A DNA stretch of 28,746 bases from Pseudomonadota bacterium (GTDB lineage: Bacteria; Pseudomonadota; Gammaproteobacteria; Woeseiales; Woeseiaceae). The position numbers were made by a program, and so were the translations under genes. The stretch spans positions 1-28,746 of the forward strand of contig JAPUKV010000105.1 in assembly GCA_027295475.1 (NCBI GenBank), given 5' to 3'. Below, piece after piece: positions 7,918 through 16,081 of this stretch (position 1 is the first letter of the stretch; each line of letters begins with the position of its first letter). The notes under the pieces are model-generated. The model was not told where the DNA came from. It saw nothing but the letters and a program-made list of their open reading frames with translations, and made no database searches.

Positions 7918-9393
7918 ATGAGCGAAGCACTGATCTTCGAAAAATCGCGACCGGGCCGCAGGGCGTTTGCCCAGGCTCCTGCGCAAGCCGCCGAAGCCGG
8001 CATACCGGCGGCATTTCTCAGAGACGAGCCCGCGCTATTACCCGAGGTTTCCGAACTGCAGGTCGTCCGGCATTTTACGCGTTTGTCGCAAAAGAATTTT
8101 TCGATAGATACGCAATTCTACCCGCTCGGTTCGTGCACGATGAAATACAACCCGAGGGCCTGTAATGCCCTGGCTTTGCTGCCAGGCTTCACGCATCGGC
8201 ATCCGCTCGGGCCCGCCAGCTACGGCCAGGGGTTTCTCGAGTGCATGTATGAGCTCCAGGAAATGCTGAAGGCGGTCAGCGGCATGCAAGGTGTCTCTTT
8301 GACGCCGATGGCCGGGGCGCAGGGAGAGCTTGCGGGTGTGGCAATGATTCGCGCCTATCATGTCGCGCACGGTGACCATGAACGAAACGAAATCATCGTC
8401 CCGGATGCGGCGCACGGCACGAATCCCGCAACGGCCACGATGTGCGGCTGCATCGTACGTGAAGTGCCGACGGATAAAGATGGCGATATCGATATCGAGG
8501 CACTGAAAAAAAAAGCGCTTGGGCCCAGGACGGCTGGCATCATGCTGACCAATCCCTCCACGCTCGGTATATTTGAGCGCAGGATCATGGAAATTCAAAA
8601 ACTCGTGCATGATGCGGGTGGTCTGCTTTACTACGACGGCGCCAACCTGAACGCTATTCTCGGCAAAGTCCGGCCGGGTGATATGGGTTTTGACGTCATT
8701 CACCTGAACCTGCACAAGACGTTTTCGACGCCGCATGGCGGTGGCGGCCCTGGCTCGGGTGCGGTCGGCGTCGGCAAACGCCTGCTGCCGTTTTTGCCCG
8801 TGCCGGTCGTCGGCAAGACCGAAGACAACGGGGAGGCCTTCTTCGACTGGCTGACGGAAGATGATTTTCCGCAGAGCATAGGGCGCCTGTCGGCATTTAT
8901 GGGCAATGCCGGCGTACTGCTGCGGGCCTATGTGTACATGCGCATGATCGGGCGGGATGGCATGAGGCGCGTCGCAGAATTCGCGACGCTGAACGCCAAT
9001 TACATGCAAGCCCGTCTCAGGGATGCCGGCTTCGAACTGGCATATCCGCAACGGCGGGCCGGCCACGAGTTCATCATCACACTGAAGCAAGAGTCGAGAT
9101 CGATCGATCTGACCGCGATGGATGTCGCCAAAGGCCTGCTGGACCATGGATTTCATGCGCCTACGACCTACTTTCCGTTGCTGGTGCCCGAATGCCTGCT
9201 CATCGAGCCGACGGAGACAGAAAGTAAGGAAACCCTCGACCGCTTCATTGACGCGATGATCGCGATCGCCGAGGATGCAAAGCAGGATGGAACGAGGCAC
9301 AAGGAAGCGCCATACACGATGCCGGTGCGGCGGCTGGACGACGTGAAGGCGGCGAGAAATCTGGATCTCACCTACAAAGTAAGGTCAGAATAA
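7918..9393 (+). CDS. gcvPB: Glycine dehydrogenase (decarboxylating) subunit 2, P protein beta
   Basis: This is the catalytic C-terminal half of the split P protein. It has 491 residues, the usual length. The PLP-binding lysine is Lys267 in [20 protein letters not shown]. Other conserved stretches are [13 protein letters not shown] near residue 68, [14 protein letters not shown] and [11 protein letters not shown]. Together with GcvPA it releases CO2 from glycine and transfers the aminomethyl group to GcvH. The start is supported by GGAAGG at 7905-7910, 7 nt before the ATG. It is the last gene of the riboswitch-controlled operon; two hairpins without T runs follow. The dihydrolipoyl dehydrogenase (L protein) is not in the window and is normally shared with other complexes. 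Confidence 0.97.
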   Translation: MSEALIFEKSRPGRRAFAQAPAQAAEAGIPAAFLRDEPALLPEVSELQVVRHFTRLSQKNFSIDTQFYPLGSCTMKYNPRACNALALLPGFTHRHPLGPASYGQGFLECMYELQEMLKAVSGMQGVSLTPMAGAQGELAGVAMIRAYHVAHGDHERNEIIVPDAAHGTNPATATMCGCIVREVPTDKDGDIDIEALKKKALGPRTAGIMLTNPSTLGIFERRIMEIQKLVHDAGGLLYYDGANLNAILGKVRPGDMGFDVIHLNLHKTFSTPHGGGGPGSGAVGVGKRLLPFLPVPVVGKTEDNGEAFFDWLTEDDFPQSIGRLSAFMGNAGVLLRAYVYMRMIGRDGMRRVAEFATLNANYMQARLRDAGFELAYPQRRAGHEFIITLKQESRSIDLTAMDVAKGLLDHGFHAPTTYFPLLVPECLLIEPTETESKETLDRFIDAMIAIAEDAKQDGTRHKEAPYTMPVRRLDDVKAARNLDLTYKVRSE

Positions 9394-9400
9394 GCGCCGC

Positions 9401-9433
9401 GCCCCGTGAAACACGGGGCTCGACCCTGTCGAG
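9401..9433 (+). other. Two adjoining hairpins after the gcv operon
   Basis: GCCCCGT/ACGGGGC (9401-9407 and 9413-9419, 5-nt loop) is followed at once by CTCGAC/GTCGAG (9419-9424 and 9428-9433, 3-nt loop). Neither has a T run. They lie 8 bp after the gcvPB stop and may mark or protect the 3' end of the operon transcript. Confidence 0.5.
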
Positions 9434-9450
9434 GGAATCGAGATTACGGT

Positions 9451-9485
9451 CGTCCGGGTCGACTTTGGCCGTCCGGTCCGACTTT
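9451..9485. repeat. Short imperfect direct repeat
   Basis: CGTCCGGGTCGACTTT (9451-9466) and CGTCCGGTCCGACTTT (9470-9485) match at 14 of 16 positions with a 19-bp period, upstream of the tandem HtrA-like gene. It could be a pair of operator half-sites or chance; a period of 19 does not keep the copies on exactly the same helix face. Confidence 0.4.
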
Positions 9486-9611
9486 TGCTCCGTACACTGA
9501 ACAATGGTCGGTATACGGACTAAATCAAGGAAAGAGGGAACTGGATGGTTTTCTTCCAGTCCAGAAGCCATGGAAACAGGAGAAATTGTGCACACGCGTT
9601 ATCAGGAGAAC

Positions 9612-12401
9612 ATGACAGGCAGAATCGGTCTGATGTTGGTAGCGATTTGCCTCACGGTACCGGCGTTCTCCGAAGAGCCGGCGTGGGTTGGCACGCTTGA
9701 AAGAATTTCGTCGGGCATTGTGTCCATCCGAGTTGACAGCACTCGTGCATTCGATACCGAGTGGAACTCTTCGACACAGGCTACCGGGTTCGTCGTCGAT
9801 GCGAAACGCGGCCTGATCCTGACGAACCGTCACGTTGTGACGCCGGGACCGGTCGTGGCAGAGGCTATTTTTCTTAACAATGAGGAAGTGCGGCTGACGC
9901 CGATCTATCGCGATCCGGTGCATGATTTCGGCTTTTTTAGATATGATCCACGTGAATTGCGTTACATCGAACCGACGGAATTGCGCCTTGTGCCGGGGGC
10001 AGCCGCCATCGGCCGTGAGATTCGCGTCGTCGGTAACGATGCTGGCGAGCAGCTATCGATTCTTTCGGGGACGATTGCTCGCCTCGATCGAAGAGCGCCG
10101 GATTACGGTCGCGGCAAGTACAACGATTTCAACACTTTTTATTTTCAGGCCGCGTCAGGCACATCCGGTGGCTCATCCGGATCGCCGGTCGTCAATATTG
10201 AGGGTGAAGTTGTTGCGCTGAATGCCGGCGCGAACAATTCGGCGGCGAGCAGTTTCTTCCTGCCGCTCGATCGTATTGCTCGTGTTTTGAAACTCCTTCA
10301 GGAAGACAAGTCCGTATCCCGCGGCACCCTGCAAACCGTTTTCCAGGTCAAACCCTACGATGAACTGCGAAGACTTGGCCTTACAGATGAGACCGAACAG
10401 CTGGTCCGCTCGTCACATCCGGAACAGACCGGCATGCTCACGGTGGAGCAAGTCATCCCCGAGTCGGATGCCGCCGGCAAACTGGCGCCGGGCGATATAT
10501 TGCTGCGTATTGACGGCGAACTGGTCACAAAGTTCGTGCCGCTGGCGATGATCCTGGATGACAACGTGGGAAACAAGATCACGATTGAACTTGAAAGGGG
10601 TGGGCGTCACATAAGCGAAGACGTGCTTGTTGGCGATCTTCACAGCATATCTCCGGACGACTACATTGAGTTTGGTGATGCGATCGTTCACAACCTGTCG
10701 TATCAGCAGGCTCGTCACTACAACCGGGCGGTAAACGGCGTGTATGTGGCAAACCCCGGTTATGTGTTGTCGAGATCTGCAATTCCACGCGGCGCGGTAA
10801 TCACGGAAGTCGGCGGTATAGTCGTCGCCAGCATTGCTGACCTCGAAGAGATCCTCAACGGTCTCGGCGACCGCGATCGGACGACGATTCGGTACAAGAC
10901 CATTGAAGACCCGCGCAACAGTATCGTGCGCTCGATCGAGATGGACAGGAGATGGTTTCCAGCGCGGCATTGTCAGCGAGATGACACTACGGGTATCTGG
11001 CCCTGCCGGGACCTGGCGCCTGGCCCCGACAGCTCTGCAGCAGAAACCGGCAGTGCGCGGTTCAGCGGTCACAGCGATTCGCGTGTTCGTAAGATAGTGC
11101 CATCACTTGTTGTCGTCACCTTCGATCTGCCTTATACGGTATCCGGCGTATCTGAACGCAATTACTATGGCACCGGGCTCATCGTTGACACCGAGCGAGG
11201 TCTCGTCGTCGTCGATAGAAATACGGTTCCGATCGCGCTGGGGGACGTCAGCATCACATTTGCGGGCTCACTCGAAGTTCGAGGCAAGGTTGAGTATGTG
11301 CACCCACTGCACAATCTGGCGGTGGTCTCCTACGATCCCGCGTCGATTGGCGACACACCGGTCAGAGCGGCAACGTTCAATACAGAACGGGTCGAACCCG
11401 GAGACGAGGTCTGGGTCGTTGGCCTCAAAGGCGACCACCAGCTTGTGCATCAGGCGAGTACCGTCTCATCCGTCGATCCGATGATATTACCGTTGTCGCG
11501 CACGCTTAGATTTCGGGATTCGAACCTGGAAGTTATTGACCTGGTGAATGCGCCTCCTGATGTCGACGGCGTGCTGCTCGATAAACGCGGACGTGTCGTG
11601 AGCCTGTGGTCCAGCTTCTCTTATCAGAGCGGAAATGATTCCGGCCAGTTTAATCGCGGAGTCGGTAGTGATCTCGTCAGCGAACTCGTCGATCTTGTGC
11701 GGACAGGCCGGCCGCTGTATTCGCTGCAGGTAGAGGTTGCCTATGCTCCGTTGTTTGCTGCCCGCAAACTGGGACTCGGCGAAGCGTGGCTGTCAAAACT
11801 CGAACATTATAATCCGCAGGGTCGGCGGGTACTCAGTGTGGCGCGCCTCGTGGCCGGGTCGCCAGCCGCGGCCCAGCTCCGCAACGGCGACATGATACTG
11901 GCGATCGACGGCCAGCTGGTTACCACCTTCCGTGAGCTCGAGCGCGCGGTGCAGAAGCCCGAAGTGGTCGTTACGGCCTGGCGGGACGGTGCCGCACACG
12001 ACCTCGAAATCAAGACCGTTGCACTGGACGGGCTGGGAATACAACGGGCTGTATCCTGGGCTGGCGCACTGCTGCAGGACCCGCACCGGGCGATGGCCGC
12101 GCAACGAGGTATTGATCCGTACGGCGTGTATATCGCGTTCTTCAGTTACGGATCCCCCGCAACCCGTTATGGATTGTGGGCCGGACGGCGGATAGTCGAA
12201 GTGGACGACCAGGCGACGCCGGACCTGCAAACCTTCGTTGATGTTGTCAGAGGCAAGCAGGACAGATCGTCAGTGCGCCTTAAGACCATTACATGGAATG
12301 GTGCGGCAGAAGTCATAACTCTGAAGCTCGACAACCAATACTGGCCAGCCTATGAAATCAGACGCACGGAAGATGGCTGGCAGCGCATTGACATCGGGTA
12401 G
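9612..12401 (+). CDS. Tandem HtrA-like serine protease with PDZ repeats (Nma111/DEG7 architecture)
   Basis: The product has 929 residues from the ATG at 9612 (AGGAG 3 nt upstream), with a signal peptide MTGRIGLMLVAICLTVPAFS. A GTG at 9588 with a better-spaced AGGAG (5 nt) is an alternative start. First protease domain: catalytic triad His74 (LTNRHVV), Asp105 (DPVHDFGFF) and Ser189 (GGSSGSPVVN). Two PDZ-like domains follow (about 240-450). A second protease-like domain (about 495-700) has lost the triad: Asn537 stands for His, Asn568 for Asp, and DVDGVLLD replaces the serine motif. Two more PDZ-like domains end the protein. This double-protease plan, with phrases such as GNDAGEQLSILSG and YNDFNTFYFQAASG, is that of yeast Nma111 and plant DEG7. 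Expected role: periplasmic protein quality control. The gene overlaps the following M23 gene. Confidence 0.88.
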   Translation: MTGRIGLMLVAICLTVPAFSEEPAWVGTLERISSGIVSIRVDSTRAFDTEWNSSTQATGFVVDAKRGLILTNRHVVTPGPVVAEAIFLNNEEVRLTPIYRDPVHDFGFFRYDPRELRYIEPTELRLVPGAAAIGREIRVVGNDAGEQLSILSGTIARLDRRAPDYGRGKYNDFNTFYFQAASGTSGGSSGSPVVNIEGEVVALNAGANNSAASSFFLPLDRIARVLKLLQEDKSVSRGTLQTVFQVKPYDELRRLGLTDETEQLVRSSHPEQTGMLTVEQVIPESDAAGKLAPGDILLRIDGELVTKFVPLAMILDDNVGNKITIELERGGRHISEDVLVGDLHSISPDDYIEFGDAIVHNLSYQQARHYNRAVNGVYVANPGYVLSRSAIPRGAVITEVGGIVVASIADLEEILNGLGDRDRTTIRYKTIEDPRNSIVRSIEMDRRWFPARHCQRDDTTGIWPCRDLAPGPDSSAAETGSARFSGHSDSRVRKIVPSLVVVTFDLPYTVSGVSERNYYGTGLIVDTERGLVVVDRNTVPIALGDVSITFAGSLEVRGKVEYVHPLHNLAVVSYDPASIGDTPVRAATFNTERVEPGDEVWVVGLKGDHQLVHQASTVSSVDPMILPLSRTLRFRDSNLEVIDLVNAPPDVDGVLLDKRGRVVSLWSSFSYQSGNDSGQFNRGVGSDLVSELVDLVRTGRPLYSLQVEVAYAPLFAARKLGLGEAWLSKLEHYNPQGRRVLSVARLVAGSPAAAQLRNGDMILAIDGQLVTTFRELERAVQKPEVVVTAWRDGAAHDLEIKTVALDGLGIQRAVSWAGALLQDPHRAMAAQRGIDPYGVYIAFFSYGSPATRYGLWAGRRIVEVDDQATPDLQTFVDVVRGKQDRSSVRLKTITWNGAAEVITLKLDNQYWPAYEIRRTEDGWQRIDIG

Positions 12402-13377
12402 GGCTGGTCGCGGTCGCTGCCACCGGGCGATCTACCTTCGTTCGGGAGCATCGGCGCTGCTGATTTCAGCGATCCTGCTGGCCGTTTCCGGAATTAGCCT
12501 GGCACAGGCACTCTATAAATATCGTGGCCCGGACGGCGAGTGGATATACACCGACAGGGCTCCGGAGGCGGAGGCGGGCGCCGAAGTGCGTGAGTTACCC
12601 AACGGGCTCAAGAAACCGGAGGTATCGTTGGCATATCGCCTGGTCGGCAGGCAAATTCAGTTTCATGCAACAAATGAGTTTCATGCGCCGGTTGAACTCG
12701 TGCTCGTACTCGATGTGCTTGAAAACGTAGAACGACCGCCGCCCGATCAGTCAATGAACTGGCTCTTGCCTCCTCGCAGCGAAACCGAGCTGCTGCGACT
12801 GGATACGGTTAGCGGGGCCGGTGTGCCCAATATCAGCTATCGCTTCTTGTACCTGCATGGGGATCCAAAAGCTGTACACAGGATAGATCGTCCATATCGT
12901 GCGCCGTTTGCGATCGCAAACAAATTCATGGTCTCGCAGGCGTTTCCCATTCAGCTAACACACAATACCGCTGACAGTAATTACGCCGTCGATTTCGCAA
13001 TGCCGGTCGGCACCGACGTCTATGCGGCTCGTGGTGGCACCGTTATCGAAGTGGCCAGCACGAATTTTCGTGCCGGATTCAATCCGGGAGAGAAAGGCGC
13101 ATCGGCAAACCTGGTCCGCATATTGCACGATGATGGGACGATTGGTGTCTATGCCCATCTGAACTGGAATACCATTCGCGTGAAGCCCGGCGATGAAGTG
13201 AAGCGCGGTGAATATATCGCGGATTCCGGAAATACTGGTTTTTCAAGCGGTCCGCATTTGCATTTCGTCGTTCTGCGCAATAGTGGGGGGCGCCTGGAGT
13301 CTTTGCCAATTGTATTCGAGGGCTCTAATAAGGCTCGAGTGACGCCGAAATTCGGAGAACGACTCGCCGCCTACTAA
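12352..13377 (+). CDS. DUF4124 and M23 (LytM-type) peptidase, exported
   Basis: The product has up to 341 residues. The N-terminal transmembrane or signal segment (ALLISAILLAVSGISLAQA, about residues 34-52) leads into a DUF4124-like start (LYKYRGPDGEWIYTDRAPEA). The C-terminal M23 domain has the zinc ligands His204 and Asp214 (VDFAMPVG) and His304 in GPHLHF, plus the conserved His269 (YAHL); all are present, so it should be an active endopeptidase acting on peptidoglycan cross-links or related substrates in the periplasm. The start is uncertain: the ATG at 12352 overlaps the upstream gene by 50 bp and has no clear ribosome-binding site, while the ATG at 12373 has GGAAG directly adjoining. Overlap with the tandem HtrA gene suggests translational coupling and a joint envelope role. 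Confidence 0.85.
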   Translation: MKSDARKMAGSALTSGRAGRGRCHRAIYLRSGASALLISAILLAVSGISLAQALYKYRGPDGEWIYTDRAPEAEAGAEVRELPNGLKKPEVSLAYRLVGRQIQFHATNEFHAPVELVLVLDVLENVERPPPDQSMNWLLPPRSETELLRLDTVSGAGVPNISYRFLYLHGDPKAVHRIDRPYRAPFAIANKFMVSQAFPIQLTHNTADSNYAVDFAMPVGTDVYAARGGTVIEVASTNFRAGFNPGEKGASANLVRILHDDGTIGVYAHLNWNTIRVKPGDEVKRGEYIADSGNTGFSSGPHLHFVVLRNSGGRLESLPIVFEGSNKARVTPKFGERLAAY

Positions 13378-13425
13378 CCCTGGACGGGTGGCAAAGACAA
13401 ACGGACGGTACGCTGCAAATTTCCT

Positions 13426-13431
13426 TATAAT
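13426..13431 (+). promoter_or_regulatory. Candidate -10 element for the aminotransferase-sulfotransferase genes
   Basis: A perfect TATAAT lies 60 bp before the aminotransferase start in a locally AT-rich stretch. No convincing -35 box is seen at the usual distance. It would give the three-gene set its own promoter. Confidence 0.45.
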
Positions 13432-13490
13432 TATTTTTGCATTGTGTACGCGAGCGACAATCTGACAGGAATTCGTGCGAAGGACATAGA

Positions 13491-14420
13491 ATGGTTCACG
13501 GGACGCACAACGCGGTCGCTGACGAACGCAATGACAATATCCTGATTTACGTTAATGGCGATCTTGTACTCCGCAACGAGGCCAAAATCTCCGTTTTTGA
13601 CAGCGGCTATCTGATCGGCGACGGCATTTGGGAAGCCTTGCGCCTTCACGAAGGCGTTCTCGTTTTTCTCGATGAGCACCTGGATCGACTCTGGCAGGCG
13701 GCCGCGGCAGTTGCCATGGACTTGCGCATGAGTCGCGAAGACCTCACCGCCGAGTTGTGGCGCACGCTCGATGCGAACAAAATGCGCGACAACGTGCATG
13801 TGCGCTTCATGTTGACGCGAGGCATCAAGAAAACGCCGTCGCAGGACCCGCGCCTGGTGGTTAGCGGTCCCAACCTGGTCATCATCGCCGAGCACAAGCT
13901 GGCCAGCCCGGAAAGCAAGGAAAACGGCGTTACTCTGTTTACCAGCACAGTTCGTCGCGGATCGCCGGATTATCTCGACCCGCGATTGAACTGTCACAGC
14001 AAATTACATGAGGTGCTGGCACTCTTGCAGGCAATCGAGGCGGGCGCCGATGAGGCGTTGATGCTGGATATTCACGGCTTCGTTGCAACCTGCAACGCGA
14101 CCAATTTCTTCATGGTCAAAGGTAGCGAATTGTGGACATCCACGGGTCAGTATTGCATGAACGGCATCACGCGTGCCAAAGTCATCGAAGTGTGCAAGAA
14201 CGTCGAAATCCCCTGCTTGCAAAAAAACTTTTCCCTCTTCGACGTCTACGGCGCGGATGAGGCGTTCGTCACAGGCACATTCGGCGGGCTCACTCCCGTC
14301 ACGGCGGTCGACGGGCGCACAATCGGCGAAGGCGTCTGCGGTCCGATGACGCGCCGACTGGAAGCGCTGTACCAGGATGAAATCAAAGCCGCGGTTCTCG
14401 CCGCGCAAAAAGCATCATAG
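13491..14420 (+). CDS. Class IV PLP-dependent aminotransferase
   Basis: The product has 309 residues from the ATG at 13491 (AAGGA about 7 nt upstream). It shows the fold-type IV pattern: YVNGDLVLRNEAKISVFDSG, then GDGIWEALRLHEG, an EHLDRLW segment, PLP lysine Lys171 in NCHSKLHEVLALLQAIEAG, then EALMLDIHGFVATCNATNFF with GITR, and TGTFGGLTPV near the end. This family includes branched-chain, D-amino-acid and 4-amino-4-deoxychorismate enzymes; the motifs do not settle the substrate. The sequence resembles the C-terminal half of plant proteins annotated as branched-chain aminotransferase-like. Its partner, resembling the N-terminal half, is the next gene, 8 bp away. It heads a tight set with a second class IV aminotransferase two genes downstream. 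Confidence 0.9.
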   Translation: MVHGTHNAVADERNDNILIYVNGDLVLRNEAKISVFDSGYLIGDGIWEALRLHEGVLVFLDEHLDRLWQAAAAVAMDLRMSREDLTAELWRTLDANKMRDNVHVRFMLTRGIKKTPSQDPRLVVSGPNLVIIAEHKLASPESKENGVTLFTSTVRRGSPDYLDPRLNCHSKLHEVLALLQAIEAGADEALMLDIHGFVATCNATNFFMVKGSELWTSTGQYCMNGITRAKVIEVCKNVEIPCLQKNFSLFDVYGADEAFVTGTFGGLTPVTAVDGRTIGEGVCGPMTRRLEALYQDEIKAAVLAAQKAS

Positions 14421-14428
14421 GCAGACCG

Positions 14429-15166
14429 GTGGCAGAAGAACCGATTCGTCTTTGTGTTTGGAGCGGGCCGAGAAATATCTCAACGGCTTTGATGTACTCT
14501 TTCGCCCAGCGTGATGATACGACGATTTATGACGAACCGCTTTATGCACATTACCTCAGCAACTCCAGTGCGAAGGACTACCATCCTGGCGCCGACGACA
14601 TCATCGCTGCAATGGAGAATGACGGTGAAAAAGTCATTGCCGATATCATCCTGGGAGCACAGCCGACGCAGGTAGCGTTCTTTAAACAGATGACTCACCA
14701 CCTGGTCAAACTGGAACGCACATTCTTGAAGCAAACCGTGAATGTGATGCTGATCCGCCACCCCCGCGACATGTTGCCCTCTTATGCCGAGCACGTCAGT
14801 GAACCGACACTGAGAGATGTCGGCTACAAAATGCATCTGGATCTTGTCGATTATCTGCATTCGCTGGGGCAGGAGCCACCGGTGCTGGATTCTGAGGCGA
14901 CTCTTATGGACCCCGCTGGCGTGCTCAGGAAGCTATGTGGCCGCATCGGCATTCCATTCGATGAGGCCATGCTGTCCTGGCCGGCCGGCGCCCGGCCCGA
15001 AGACGGGATCTGGGCCCAACACTGGTACGCCAGCGTACATCGTTCAACAGGCTTTCAACCGTACCAGCCGAAAACGGAGCCGTTTCCGGAACAGCTTGAG
15101 CCGCTCCTCGAGGAATGCATGCCGTATTATGAAGCCCTTGCAAAACAGGCGATCACCGCGAATTAG
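14429..15166 (+). CDS. PAPS-type sulfotransferase-like P-loop protein
   Basis: The product has 245 residues with a GTG start at 14429, 8 bp after the aminotransferase stop. The N-terminal P-loop-like WSGPRNISTALMYSFAQRDD corresponds to the 5'-phosphosulfate loop, and LIRHPRDMLPSY carries the Arg110...Ser118 pair expected for the 3'-phosphate of PAPS. DGIWAQHWYASVHRSTGF near the C-terminus is a further conserved stretch. No signal peptide is present, so it is cytosolic. The predicted chemistry is sulfate transfer from PAPS to a small molecule, but some members of this branch are poorly characterised and may have other ligands. The strong resemblance to the N-terminal half of plant branched-chain aminotransferase-like proteins, fused there to an aminotransferase, suggests a shared pathway with the preceding gene. 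Confidence 0.82.
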   Translation: MAEEPIRLCVWSGPRNISTALMYSFAQRDDTTIYDEPLYAHYLSNSSAKDYHPGADDIIAAMENDGEKVIADIILGAQPTQVAFFKQMTHHLVKLERTFLKQTVNVMLIRHPRDMLPSYAEHVSEPTLRDVGYKMHLDLVDYLHSLGQEPPVLDSEATLMDPAGVLRKLCGRIGIPFDEAMLSWPAGARPEDGIWAQHWYASVHRSTGFQPYQPKTEPFPEQLEPLLEECMPYYEALAKQAITAN

Positions 15167-15176
15167 AGGACTGATG

Positions 15177-16034
15177 ATGACGACTGCTTTTCTGAACGGT
15201 GACTACATGGCCCTCGACGAGGCAAGAATATCGCCGATGGATCGTGGTTTCCTGTTCGGGGATGGAATATACGAAGTAATTCCGGTGCATGAAGGCAAGC
15301 CGATCGGTTTCAGTCTGCACATCGATCGCATGAAAAAAGGCTTGAGCGCCGTCGAGATCAATCTGGACTGGAGCCACGATCAGTGGCGCGACATTTGCGA
15401 CAAGCTCGTCGATAAGAACGGTGCAGGCGATCTGGCGGTGTATCTTCAGGTTAGCCGCGGCGCCGACACAAAGCGTCATCATGCCTACCCCAAAGGGATA
15501 ACGCCGACAGTTTTCGGATTTGCATCAGAGCTTGCAGCATCGCTGCAAAGTGAGCGGACGGCGGTCACGCCTCTCAATATCTCCAGTGCCGAAGACAAGC
15601 GCTGGCGTCGCTGCGATATCAAGTCTACCGCGCTTTTGGGCAACATCATTCATTTCCAGCAAGGTCAGGCCGAGGGCAACGATGAAACCCTGTTGTTCAA
15701 TGCGGCCGGCGAGCTAACCGAGGGCAGCACGACTAATGTCTTTGTCGTTAAAGATGGCATGGTTGTGACGCCGCCATTGGATCACCAGGTCTTGCCCGGC
15801 GTTACGCGTCTGATGTTGCTGGATATGCTTCGAAAAGATGGCTCCGTGCCGATTGAAGAGCGCATTGTGACAATGGAGGAGGCACGTCAGGCTGACGAGA
15901 TCTGGTTAACGAGTTCAACCAGGGAAGTGGCTCCCGTCGTACAAATCGACGGAAGGCCTGTGGGCAGCGGCGAGGCGGGCCCGGTGTGGGCGATCGCGCG
16001 CAGGCTCTTCACCGACAAAAAATTCGATTACTAG
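15177..16034 (+). CDS. dat: D-amino-acid transaminase-like class IV aminotransferase
   Basis: The product has 285 residues, the usual Dat length. Motifs: FLNGDYMALDEARISPMDRG, then FLFGDGIYEVIPVHEGKPI, the PLP lysine Lys149 in RRCDIKSTALLGNIIHFQQ, then AGELTEGSTTNVFVV, LPGVTR and EIWLTSSTREVAPV. These place it with D-alanine/D-amino-acid transaminases, which interconvert D-amino acids and 2-oxo acids and can supply D-Glu or D-Ala for the wall. Two ATG codons at 15174 and 15177 compete; the second is better spaced (6 nt) from GAGGA (15166-15170). The gene begins 10 bp after the sulfotransferase stop, so the two are probably coupled. It differs clearly from the aminotransferase at 13491, so this is not a recent duplication. 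Substrate range is inferred from family only. Confidence 0.88.
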   Translation: MTTAFLNGDYMALDEARISPMDRGFLFGDGIYEVIPVHEGKPIGFSLHIDRMKKGLSAVEINLDWSHDQWRDICDKLVDKNGAGDLAVYLQVSRGADTKRHHAYPKGITPTVFGFASELAASLQSERTAVTPLNISSAEDKRWRRCDIKSTALLGNIIHFQQGQAEGNDETLLFNAAGELTEGSTTNVFVVKDGMVVTPPLDHQVLPGVTRLMLLDMLRKDGSVPIEERIVTMEEARQADEIWLTSSTREVAPVVQIDGRPVGSGEAGPVWAIARRLFTDKKFDY

Positions 16035-16037
16035 ATC

Positions 16038-16081
16038 TTAGGGGTTCGATCCCTAACGCCGTTTAGCGGTTCGACCCCTAA
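16038..16081. repeat. Direct and inverted repeats between convergent genes
   Basis: GGTTCGATCCCTAA (16043-16056) and GGTTCGACCCCTAA (16068-16081) are direct repeats differing at one base, 25 bp apart. TTAGGGGT (16038-16045) and ACCCCTAA (16074-16081) are at the same time a perfect inverted repeat. The element fills the space between dat and the minus-strand YyaL-type gene and includes that gene's stop codon. It may act as a two-way terminator-like structure, although no T run is present. Confidence 0.6.

Noticed and set aside
8038..9300. A 420-codon open frame on the minus strand opposite gcvPB
   Set aside because: It lies entirely within gcvPB, whose product is unmistakable, and its translation shows no recognisable motif. 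It reflects the GC-rich codon pattern of the real gene.
13491..16034. The two class IV aminotransferases as a recent tandem duplication
   Set aside because: They share the fold-type IV motifs but differ widely in sequence and length (309 and 285 aa) and around the PLP lysine, so they are distant paralogues.
16043..16056. GGTTCGATCCC, resembling the T-arm of a tRNA
   Set aside because: No cloverleaf, acceptor stem or anticodon arm can be formed around it; it is part of a short direct repeat.
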